64,000 nucleotides of DNA from SH-MAG3 sp035461245. GTDB taxonomy: Bacteria; Gemmatimonadota; Gemmatimonadetes; Longimicrobiales; RSA9. Position 1 is the first letter of the stretch. Every line of letters starts with the position of its first letter. Shown here piece by piece: positions 27,605-35,070 of the stretch. The notes under the pieces were generated by a model. It did no database searches, was not told where the DNA came from, and worked only from the letters and a program-made list of their open reading frames with translations. The DNA is taken from NCBI GenBank assembly GCA_035461245.1, contig DATHVP010000048.1, positions 1 through 64,000 on the forward strand. The letters are read 5' to 3'. The translations under genes were made by a program, and so were the position numbers.

Positions 27605-28684
27605 ATGCCGAGACGGGAACTGCCCGTGGTACGGGAAGGCCAGACGGACGTGAAGCTGACCCGGCACGAGTTTGCCGGGCGATTCCGGGAACGTTTTCAT
27701 GCCCCGGATTCCGACGCAGCCAGTGACGCACTCGCCGCGCTGGAGGCGACGGCGTGGGCGGCGTATGACGAGTACCGCAAGAGTCCCAGGACGCGGAAGG
27801 CCGGCGCCGGTTTCGCGGACCCGGACTTTGAGCTGCCCGTGGAATGGCTCGAGGCCCGGGAACGCGTTCGGGAAGCGCAGCAGCGGCATGAAACCGCGGC
27901 AACGCATCGGATACTGGTGGTGTGCGCGTCGCCGCGGAGCGACCAGACGTGCCCCGGCGAGATGTCCAAGACGTTCCGCCTGGCGCGTGTGGCTGCGGAG
28001 GAACTGGAATCCGGGGGCGCAGAGGTGGATTTCCTGGACCTGAGCAGGCTGACGGCGGAGTACGGGCGAGTCATCCATCCGTGCAAGGCGTGCGTGTCCA
28101 CGGCCATGCCGCTATGTCACTGGCCCTGCTCCTGCTATCCGAACCATGCACTGGGTCAGGTCAACGACTGGATGAACGACCTGTATCCGCGCTGGGTGGC
28201 GGCCCACGGCATCCTGATCGTGACGCCTGTGCACTGGTACCAGGCCCCGACCACGCTCAAGTCGATGATGGACCGTCTCGTGTGCGCAGATGGCGGCAAT
28301 CCGGACCCCACCTCCACGGCGGGGAAGACGCCGGACCGGGCGAAGGCGCTGGAACTGGCCGGCTGGCGCTATCCCCGGCACCTGTCCGGGCGTGCGTTCG
28401 CCGTCGTGGTCCACGGCGATGCGGCGGGCGTGGATGCGCTACGCAACGCGCTGGCCGGCTGGCTCACGGACATGGAGCTGGTGCCGGCGCTGGGGGGTGG
28501 CGTGATCGGCCGCTACACGGGCTACTACGAGCCGTATGCCACCAGTCACGATGCGCTGGATGACGATGAGGCGTTCCTGGAGGAGACACGGGAGGCAGCC
28601 CGGGCGTTGCTGGCCACCGTCCCATCATCCCGGTCAGGTACCCACCCGGCCCGGCGGGAGCGGCGCACACCCCGACCCAAGTAG
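27605..28684 (+). CDS. Flavodoxin-family NAD(P)H oxidoreductase with N-terminal extension
   Basis: A 359-residue protein. Residues about 100-330 form a flavodoxin-like FMN-binding fold, starting ILVVCASPRSDQTCPGEMSK; the FMN-contacting loop VTPVHWYQAPTTLKSMMDRL is recognisable. A Cys cluster (HPCKAC, then PLCHWPCSCYPNH) is a marker of this subfamily. The first 100 residues are a charged helical extension of unknown role and the last 25 are basic. The start has an ideal GGAGGAAACC-ATG. The 270 bases between it and gyrA hold no other gene; divergent promoters must lie there, but I see none clearly. Confidence 0.83.
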   Translation: MPRRELPVVREGQTDVKLTRHEFAGRFRERFHAPDSDAASDALAALEATAWAAYDEYRKSPRTRKAGAGFADPDFELPVEWLEARERVREAQQRHETAATHRILVVCASPRSDQTCPGEMSKTFRLARVAAEELESGGAEVDFLDLSRLTAEYGRVIHPCKACVSTAMPLCHWPCSCYPNHALGQVNDWMNDLYPRWVAAHGILIVTPVHWYQAPTTLKSMMDRLVCADGGNPDPTSTAGKTPDRAKALELAGWRYPRHLSGRAFAVVVHGDAAGVDALRNALAGWLTDMELVPALGGGVIGRYTGYYEPYATSHDALDDDEAFLEETREAARALLATVPSSRSGTHPARRERRTPRPK

Positions 28685-28707
28685 TCCCGCGGGCAAGCCC
28701 CCGCCGG

Positions 28708-29709
28708 CTACGCCACGGCCACGTAATCAGTGCCGTCCTGCCATCCGTGCTGTCCCAGAAACTGGCGGATCTCGTCGCGCGCACAGGCGTTGCCCACGGC
28801 GCACACGATGAACGTGTGGCGCAGGTCGGCCAGCGAATCCGGTGCGACGACGGGTACGTCGTGCACGGTGTTGCCGACCTTCGCCGCGTCCACGTCGATG
28901 AACGCGGCGACGGTGACGCCTGCGCGCCCCAGCGCCCGGGCGAAGGACTTGCCCACCGGCCCGGCGCCCCAGACCGTGACGGCCCGGCCCCGCAGTATCG
29001 AGCGCCGCAGGTAGTGGACTCTCGCCCGGCGGAACGCGTCCGCACCGTAGCGCGGGTCCGTCCGGGAGGCACGACCGGCGTGCTCACGCCACTGCAGGAG
29101 CACGGCAGGCACCTTGCCGAAGCGCGCACCGTTCAGCCACAGACGGAACACGAGGTCATAATCCTCCGGCCAGCCGTTGTCCTGGTATCCGCCCGCCGCC
29201 TCCAGCACACCGCGCCGCACCATGAGTGTGGGATGCGGGATGGGACACTCGACGAAGATGTCCCGGACGATGTCGTCGTGGGAGACAAGGCTGTTGATCC
29301 ACTGTTCGTACCGAGCGGCGCCGTCCTGCACCTGACTGCTGGGAAAGTAGCGCACTCCGCAGCCGCAGGCATCCACTCCATCCGGCCCGTCCATCAGCCC
29401 CAGTTGCCGCTCGAGGCGGCGCGGATGGGCAACGTCGTCGGCATCCATCCGGGCAATGATCTCGCCCCGTGCTGCCTCTGCCGCCGCCCGGAGCGAGGTG
29501 ACGATGCCGCGGGGCCCCTGCGTGAGCACGCGCACCCGATGGTCGCGATCCGCCCACTCTGCCAGCAGATCGCCGGTGCCGTCGGTGGAGCCGTCATCCA
29601 CCGCGAGGACCTCGAAGTCCGTGAACGACTGCGTGTCCAGCGACGCGATGGCATCCGGCAGGCAGGCCGATGCGTCACGGCACGGCATCAGCACAGAGAT
29701 GCGCGGCAT
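28708..29709 (-). CDS. Family 2 glycosyltransferase fused to a C-terminal Rossmann-like domain
   Basis: A 333-residue protein. Residues 1-215 are a GT-A glycosyltransferase: it starts ISVLMPCRDASACLPDAI, has VDDGSTDGT, the metal-binding DxD as MDADDVAHPRRL, and a downstream WPEDYDLVFRLW block. Residues about 240-333 begin with VTVWGAGPVGKSFARALGR, a nucleotide-binding-type loop followed by FIDVD, as in the N-terminal domain of sugar acyltransferases or redox-sensing proteins. The sugar transferred is unknown. It starts two bases after the uvrA stop (TGATCATG), so it is probably translated from the uvrA mRNA. Confidence 0.85.
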   Translation of the reverse strand: MPRISVLMPCRDASACLPDAIASLDTQSFTDFEVLAVDDGSTDGTGDLLAEWADRDHRVRVLTQGPRGIVTSLRAAAEAARGEIIARMDADDVAHPRRLERQLGLMDGPDGVDACGCGVRYFPSSQVQDGAARYEQWINSLVSHDDIVRDIFVECPIPHPTLMVRRGVLEAAGGYQDNGWPEDYDLVFRLWLNGARFGKVPAVLLQWREHAGRASRTDPRYGADAFRRARVHYLRRSILRGRAVTVWGAGPVGKSFARALGRAGVTVAAFIDVDAAKVGNTVHDVPVVAPDSLADLRHTFIVCAVGNACARDEIRQFLGQHGWQDGTDYVAVA

Positions 29710-29711
29710 GA

Positions 29712-32573
29712 TCAGGTCGCGGACGTCGCCCGCGCCTGCGCGGTCGCCAGGGCGTCCCGCAGATAGCGCGCGGTATGGCTGCCCTGCGCGGCGGCCACCT
29801 CCTCCGGCCGGCCCATGGCGACGACGCGGCCGCCCTCGTCGCCTGCCTCGGGTCCCATGTCTATGATCCAGTCGGCGGCGGCTATGGCGTCCACATTGTG
29901 CTCGATGAGCACCACCGTATGGCCGCCATCAGTGAGCCGGCGCAGCACGCCGATGAGCTTGCGCACCTCGTTGCCGGACAGTCCCGTGGTCGGCTCGTCC
30001 AGCACGTACAGCCGGCTGCCCCGCTTCTTGTGCGCGCCGATGAGTTCGCGGGCGATCTTCAGGCGCTGGGCCTCGCCGCCCGACAGGGTGGGCGCTGGCT
30101 GGCCCAGGCGCAGGTAGCCCAGGCCGACCTGCTGCAGCTGCCACAGCATCTGTCCGAGGCGGTCCTCGCGGATGAAGAAGCGGATGGCCTCGTCCACCGT
30201 CAGGTCCAGCACCTGGCGGATATCCAGGCCCTTCACCTTCACGTCCAGGGTTTCCCGGCGATAGCGCTTGCCACCGCACACGTCGCACGGCAGGAAGACG
30301 TCTGCCAGGAACACCATCTCCACCTGGACGACGCCCTCGCCCTGACAGTCTTCGCAGCGGCCGCCCTTCACGTTGAAGCTGAAGTGGCCGGGGCCGTAGC
30401 CCCGCTGCTTCGCCAGCGGCTGCTGCGCGAACATGCTGCGGACGTGATCGAAGGCCTTGATGTACGTCACGGGGTTGGACCGGTGTGACTTGCCGATGGG
30501 CGCCTGGTCCACCAGCACGACGCCGTCGATGGGCGCGACGCCCTCGATATCGTCGTAGTGCCCGACGGCCTCGCCCAGGTGCCGCTTCGCCGATGTGTCG
30601 CCGTCGGCGAGGCGGCTCTCCAGGGCGCGGTAGAGCACGTCGTGGACAAGCGTGCTCTTGCCGGAGCCGCTGACGCCGGTGACGACCGTCATCTCGCCGA
30701 GCGGCACCGCGATATCCACGCCCTTCACGTTGTGCAGCCGCGCGCCCTTCAGCTTCAGCCAGTTGCGCGTGGTGCGGCGCCGGCCCGCGGGCGTCATCGG
30801 CTCGCGGCCGGAGACGTAGCGGCCCGTGGCGGTGTCCGCCTGCTCCAGCTCGGCGTAAGTGCCGGTAAATACGATGGTGCCGCCCTTCTCACCGCTGCCC
30901 GGCCCCAGTTCCACCACGTGGTCGCCCGCGGCAATGGCCGCGGGATCGTGCTCCACGACGACGACAGAGTTGCCCCGGTCGCGCAATGCGGCCAGCAGTG
31001 CGAGCAGCCGGTCGGTGTCCCTCGGATGCAGCCCGATGGTCGGCTCGTCGAGGACGTACAGCGTGTCGGTCAGGTGCGAGCCCAGCGAATTGGCCAGGGA
31101 GATGCGCTGTGCCTCGCCACCGGACAGGGTCCGGGCCTGCCGGTCCATGGTGAGGTAGCCGAGCCCGACGTCGTCGAGGAACGCGATGCGCGCACCGAGC
31201 TCCGTCGCGATGGGTCGCGCCACACCCAGTTCCTGGTCTGTGAGCGGCTCGGCGGTGCCACCATCGGCAAGCTGCTGCAGCCACTCGCGCAGCCGCCGGA
31301 TGGGCAGGCGGCTGGCCATGCCTATGTCGAGCCCGCCCACGCGCACGTTCAGTGCCTCGCCGCGCAGCCGCGAGCCCCGGCAGGCCTCGCACTCCTGCGC
31401 GCTCTGGTACTGGCGCAGGAAGACGCGGATGTACTGCTTGTAGCGCTTCTCCTCCCGGGACCGGAGGAACGGGATCACGCCCTGGAAGACGCGTCGCTTG
31501 CCATGGATCACGGTATCCCGGAACCCCTTGGGCAGCTCCCGCCACGGCACGTTCGCAGGCACGCCCTGGTCCTTCGCGAAGGACAGGAGCTTGCTCCGGT
31601 AGCGCTTGTAACGCGGCTTCTCCCAGGGATCCACGGCGCCGTCCTTCAATGTTCGCGACGCGTTGGGCACGATCAGCTCAGGATCATACTCGAGGATGGC
31701 GCCGAAGCCGGTGCACTCGGGACACGAGCCATACGGGTTGTTGAACGAGAACAGGCGCGGCGTCGGCTCCAGGAACCGGATCTCCGGATGCTCCGGGCAA
31801 TGGAACCGCTCGGAGAAGTTGAGCCGGGTCCCTGCCGCCGGGTCGATGACGACGACTTCGCCCTCGCCCTCGTGGAACGCCGTGCCGATGGAGTCGGCAA
31901 CGCGGTCCCGCATGTCCGCCCGCAGGATGAGCCGGTCAGCCACCACACGCAGGTCCTCGACGACGGCGAGGTCTATGCCGGCCGTGGCGGTGTCCTCCAT
32001 CCCGGGTTCATCCAGGTCCACGAGGCGTTCGCCGGCCATCACGCGCATGAAGCCGAGGGCCCGCAGGTTCTCCAGGACCGTGAGGTGCTTGACGTTCTCG
32101 CTGCGGGCCAGCGGGAACGTGACCAGCAGGCGGCTTCCCTCCGGAAGCGCCATGACCGCGTCGGTGGCCGTCTGAACGGTGTCCGGTATGACGCGGCGGT
32201 CACACTCAGGGCAGTGGGTTCGTCCCGTCCGGGCCCACAGCAGGCGCATGAAGTCATACGCCTCCGTGGCCGTGCCCACGGTGGAGCGGCTGGTCTTCGT
32301 CGGGTTCTTCTGCTCAATCGCAACCGCCGGGCTCAGCCCGTCAATGGCGTCAACCGCCGGCTTCTCCATGCGGTCGAGGAACTGCTTCGCGTATGTGGAG
32401 AGGGACTCCACGTAGCGGCGCTGTCCCTCAGCGTACAGCGTGTCAAACGCCAGCGACGACTTGCCTGAGCCGCTCGGGCCCGTCATCACGACGAGGGCAC
32501 GGCGCGGGATCTCCAGGTCTACGCCCTTGAGGTTGTGTTGCCGGGCGTTCCGGATGAGGATGCGGTCCTTCAC
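29712..32573 (-). CDS. uvrA: Excinuclease ABC subunit A
   Basis: The damage-recognition ATPase of nucleotide excision repair; 953 residues. Both ABC cassettes are present, with Walker A TGPSGSGKSS near residue 31 and GVSGSGKST in the second half, and signatures LSGGEAQRI and LSGGEAQRL. Zinc-finger cysteines are seen at CPEC (two places), CEAC, CEDC and CDVC. GTG 32573 is chosen because the protein then reads VKDRILIRNARQHNLKGV, as in homologues; a longer frame runs about 160 bases upstream without support. uvrB and uvrC are not in the window. The 174-base upstream gap is GC-rich with no clear promoter. Confidence 0.96.
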   Translation of the reverse strand: MKDRILIRNARQHNLKGVDLEIPRRALVVMTGPSGSGKSSLAFDTLYAEGQRRYVESLSTYAKQFLDRMEKPAVDAIDGLSPAVAIEQKNPTKTSRSTVGTATEAYDFMRLLWARTGRTHCPECDRRVIPDTVQTATDAVMALPEGSRLLVTFPLARSENVKHLTVLENLRALGFMRVMAGERLVDLDEPGMEDTATAGIDLAVVEDLRVVADRLILRADMRDRVADSIGTAFHEGEGEVVVIDPAAGTRLNFSERFHCPEHPEIRFLEPTPRLFSFNNPYGSCPECTGFGAILEYDPELIVPNASRTLKDGAVDPWEKPRYKRYRSKLLSFAKDQGVPANVPWRELPKGFRDTVIHGKRRVFQGVIPFLRSREEKRYKQYIRVFLRQYQSAQECEACRGSRLRGEALNVRVGGLDIGMASRLPIRRLREWLQQLADGGTAEPLTDQELGVARPIATELGARIAFLDDVGLGYLTMDRQARTLSGGEAQRISLANSLGSHLTDTLYVLDEPTIGLHPRDTDRLLALLAALRDRGNSVVVVEHDPAAIAAGDHVVELGPGSGEKGGTIVFTGTYAELEQADTATGRYVSGREPMTPAGRRRTTRNWLKLKGARLHNVKGVDIAVPLGEMTVVTGVSGSGKSTLVHDVLYRALESRLADGDTSAKRHLGEAVGHYDDIEGVAPIDGVVLVDQAPIGKSHRSNPVTYIKAFDHVRSMFAQQPLAKQRGYGPGHFSFNVKGGRCEDCQGEGVVQVEMVFLADVFLPCDVCGGKRYRRETLDVKVKGLDIRQVLDLTVDEAIRFFIREDRLGQMLWQLQQVGLGYLRLGQPAPTLSGGEAQRLKIARELIGAHKKRGSRLYVLDEPTTGLSGNEVRKLIGVLRRLTDGGHTVVLIEHNVDAIAAADWIIDMGPEAGDEGGRVVAMGRPEEVAAAQGSHTARYLRDALATAQARATSAT

Positions 32574-32747
32574 TCTATGTTTCTGCCATGGTCCCGGTAG
32601 CGGCCGCGCTCGGAATCGCAGCCAGACCCTGCTCCTACCCCGGACCCCCGGGAAGGGTCGGCCTCGGGCGAGCCACTGCCGGGTGCGCGGCCCGTTGCCT
32701 CGTCCGGGCGGGCGCCGGCCCGTACGGGGCACCATCCAGGGTATTGC

Positions 32748-33938
32748 TCAGGTCGCGGCGAACTCCTCCAGCGCCCCGACCACGGCGTCCATGTCCCTGC
32801 GGGTGTTGTAATAGTGCGGCGAGATCCGAAGGGCCGCTGCGGCCCCCTTGTCGTCCATGTCAATGACAGCGGAACCGCGCGTCACCACGCTGGTGTTGAT
32901 GGCCTGCTCCCGCAGACGCAGCATTACGTCCTGGGGGTCGTGGCCGGCCATGGTCACGGTGACGATGGCGGCAAGGCGACCACCGCGATCGAGAACGCGC
33001 GCGCCCGGCAGCTCGGCCAGCCGTTCCCGACCATGCGCAGCCAGGCCGGCGGCGTACCGGCCAGCCTGTTCGACGCCGACATCCATGGCATAGCGCGCTG
33101 CGGCCCCCGTGCCGAGAACCAGGGCGTAGGCGAACTCCCAGTTCTCGAAACGCCGAGCCCCATCAAACAGGGCGAAGTCATCAGCAGCGACCCACTCGGC
33201 ACCGCGCATGTCCACGAGGAGTGGAGCCCGCCCGTCGCCAAGCATGGCGTCGGACACGCAGAGGAACCCGGCGCCGCGCGGACCCCGCAGGAACTTGCGG
33301 GCCGTAGCCGACAGGAAGTCACAGTGCAGCGCGTCCATGTCGATGGGGATCTGGCCCACGGCCTGACAGGCGTCAATCAGGTAGGGTACGCCGGCCTCGG
33401 CGCAGACGCGGCCCACTTCCTCCACGGGCTGGACCAGCCCCGAGTTGGTGGGCACCCAGGTCACTGCCACGAGCTTCGGCCGTTCGCGGCGGAGCAGCTG
33501 CCGCACGGAGTCCGGATCCACGCCACCCTCCGGCAGGTCCGCCGCCCGCACGATCCGCACGCCCAGCCGACGGGCCAGCGACATGTACATGAGCTGGTTG
33601 GAGATGTAGTCGTTTGCCGTGGTGAGGATGATGTCGCCGGCGCCGAAATCGAACGAGGACAACGCCTGGGCGAATGCCACTGTAGCGTTCTCGACAAAGG
33701 CGATGTTCCGGGGCGCCGCGCCTGCCAGCCGGGCCACGGCATCGTAGGCGGCCTCGACGTCCGGCGCCGCCTCGTCCGCCGCCTCGTAGCCGCCCAGGCG
33801 GATCTCGCGGAGCAGGTGGTCCTGGACTGCGTCGATGACGGGGACGGGCATGAGCGCCGCGCCGGCGTTGTTCAGGTGGATGCGCCCTGCACTTGCCGCG
33901 GGGGTCTCGTTGCGCCAGCGGGTCGGGTCAAAGTTCAT
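32748..33938 (-). CDS. Class V aminotransferase-fold PLP enzyme (SufS/isopenicillin-epimerase-like)
   Basis: A 396-residue fold-type I PLP enzyme. It opens with IHLNNAGAALMPVPVI, has the cofactor Asp in PYLIDACQAVGQI, and the PLP Lys in SATARKFLRGPRGAGFL. Relatives include cysteine desulfurases, kynureninase-like and epimerase-like enzymes; the reaction cannot be fixed by reading. The typical SufS catalytic Cys loop is not evident, so a desulfurase role is doubtful. The ATG at 33938 lacks a ribosome site. It is divergent from the histidine operon, 102 bases from the hisL start. Confidence 0.85.
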   Translation of the reverse strand: MNFDPTRWRNETPAASAGRIHLNNAGAALMPVPVIDAVQDHLLREIRLGGYEAADEAAPDVEAAYDAVARLAGAAPRNIAFVENATVAFAQALSSFDFGAGDIILTTANDYISNQLMYMSLARRLGVRIVRAADLPEGGVDPDSVRQLLRRERPKLVAVTWVPTNSGLVQPVEEVGRVCAEAGVPYLIDACQAVGQIPIDMDALHCDFLSATARKFLRGPRGAGFLCVSDAMLGDGRAPLLVDMRGAEWVAADDFALFDGARRFENWEFAYALVLGTGAAARYAMDVGVEQAGRYAAGLAAHGRERLAELPGARVLDRGGRLAAIVTVTMAGHDPQDVMLRLREQAINTSVVTRGSAVIDMDDKGAAAALRISPHYYNTRRDMDAVVGALEEFAAT

Positions 33939-34004
33939 CGGGAGAAGATCGGTTGATGCCGCATGGATGGAAAGGTCCCGCGGCATCGGCAGAGAAGCTG
34001 GTGA

Positions 34005-34033
34005 TTGACAGCCCGACACCGTCCTGATAGCTT
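34005..34033 (+). promoter_or_regulatory. Promoter of the histidine operon
   Basis: A perfect TTGACA (34005-34010), exactly 17 bases and TAGCTT (34028-34033). The hisL ATG is at 34041, seven bases after the -10 element, so transcription should begin at or next to the A of the ATG and the leader would be translated from a leaderless mRNA. Confidence 0.85.
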
Positions 34034-34040
34034 CGCTGCC

Positions 34041-34115
34041 ATGTACAAGCGCACCGAGCTGCATCGTCATCATGCCCACCATCACGGCCTTACGGGTCGC
34101 GAGGGAGGCGCGTAG
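34041..34115 (+). CDS. hisL: Histidine operon leader peptide
   Basis: A 24-codon reading frame. Residues 1-7 are MYKRTEL; codons 8-15 are His-Arg-His-His-Ala-His-His-His, giving six His in eight codons, followed by GLTGREGGA and a TAG stop. It lies between a consensus promoter and an intrinsic terminator, upstream of hisG, as in known his attenuators. Ribosomes stalling at the His codons for lack of charged tRNA-His would leave 34092-34101 free for antiterminator pairing. There is no ribosome-binding site; the predicted transcript start coincides with the ATG. Confidence 0.9.
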   Translation: MYKRTELHRHHAHHHGLTGREGGA

Positions 34116-34180
34116 CGCGTTCGGTTGCCGGCGCTTCGCAGACTGCCGCGGCCCGTCCATGGACGGGCCGCGGCTTTTTT
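34092..34180 (+). promoter_or_regulatory. Histidine operon attenuator (antiterminator/terminator switch)
   Basis: Two exclusive structures can form. The terminator pairs 34145-34158 with 34161-34174 and ends in six T. The antiterminator pairs 34092-34101 (ACGGGTCGCG, inside the hisL frame) with 34147-34156 (CGCGGCCCGT) over ten base pairs with one G-U. A ribosome reaching the hisL stop at 34113 covers 34092-34101 and permits termination. A ribosome stalled early in the His run leaves it free and the operon is read. Confidence 0.85.
34145..34180 (+). terminator. Attenuator terminator in the his leader
   Basis: A 14-bp perfect GC-rich stem (34145-34158 with 34161-34174), with the CCATGG centre giving a tight loop, is followed directly by TTTTTT (34175-34180). 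It is the best intrinsic terminator in the window and lies 29 bases before hisG rather than at a gene end. Confidence 0.95.
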
Positions 34181-34209
34181 GTGCCTCACACCAATTCACG
34201 GAAGCGGAC

Positions 34210-35070
34210 ATGATCAGGATAGCAATGCCGAACAAGGGCCGCCTGGCCGACAGCGCCCGGGCGCTGCTGGAGCAGGCCGGTCTGGAGTTCGAGATGCGGG
34301 ACCGAGCGCTGCAGGCACAGCTGGGCACAGACTTCGTCGCCCTGTTCGTGAACGCCCGGGACATCCCGGAGTTCGTCGCCGACGGCGCGGCGGACCTGGG
34401 CATCACGGGCGGTGACATCGTCGCCGAGAGCGGCCGGCCGGTCCAGACGGTGCTGGACCTGGGATTCGGCCGCTGCCGCCTGTGCGTCGCGGCACGGGAT
34501 GACAGCGGGATCGACAGCGTGGACCGGATCCCTGCCGGCGCACGCGTCGCCACCGTGTTCCCGAACCTGACGACGGCGTTCTTCGACCGCATCGGCACGG
34601 AGATCACGCTGGTCCCGATTTCCGGCGCGGCGGAGATCGCGCCGCACCTCGGCGTCGCGGACATCGTGGTGGACCTGGTCTCCACCGGATCAACGCTGAA
34701 GATGAACGGCCTCCACGAAGTCACGACCATCCTCGATTCGGCGGCGCAACTGATCGTTCGACCGGACCTGCTGGACACGGAGGCAGGCGCCCGCAGTGTC
34801 CGGGAGTTGACGGCAGCGCTGGACTCCGTGCTGCGTGCGCGGAACCAGCGATACCTCATGGCCAACGTGCCCCGCCGGGCGCTGCAGGAAATCAAGGCCA
34901 TCCTGCCGGGGATCAACGGACCCACCATCCTGGACGTGCTGGATGGAGGCGAATTCGTCGCCGCCCACGCCGTCGTGGACCAGCGGGAGATCTACCGGAC
35001 CATCGCCCGGCTCAAGGAAGTGGGCGCCGAGGGCATCCTCGTTACCCGCATCGAGCGGCTCATGCCATGA
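34210..35070 (+). CDS. hisG: ATP phosphoribosyltransferase (long form)
   Basis: The first and committed enzyme of histidine synthesis joins ATP and PRPP. At 286 residues it is the long HisG with the C-terminal ACT-like regulatory domain, so feedback inhibition by histidine is expected and no HisZ is needed. Motifs: IAMPNKGRLADSA at the N-terminus, GAADLGITGGDIV, and the PRPP-binding DLVSTGSTLKMNGL. The ATG has GGAAG upstream. Its stop overlaps the hisDC start (ATGA). Confidence 0.96.
   Translation: MIRIAMPNKGRLADSARALLEQAGLEFEMRDRALQAQLGTDFVALFVNARDIPEFVADGAADLGITGGDIVAESGRPVQTVLDLGFGRCRLCVAARDDSGIDSVDRIPAGARVATVFPNLTTAFFDRIGTEITLVPISGAAEIAPHLGVADIVVDLVSTGSTLKMNGLHEVTTILDSAAQLIVRPDLLDTEAGARSVRELTAALDSVLRARNQRYLMANVPRRALQEIKAILPGINGPTILDVLDGGEFVAAHAVVDQREIYRTIARLKEVGAEGILVTRIERLMP

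Noticed and set aside
30558..32468. 636-codon plus-strand frame inside uvrA
   Set aside because: Antisense shadow of uvrA caused by high GC; composition is His/Arg/Gly-rich without domains.
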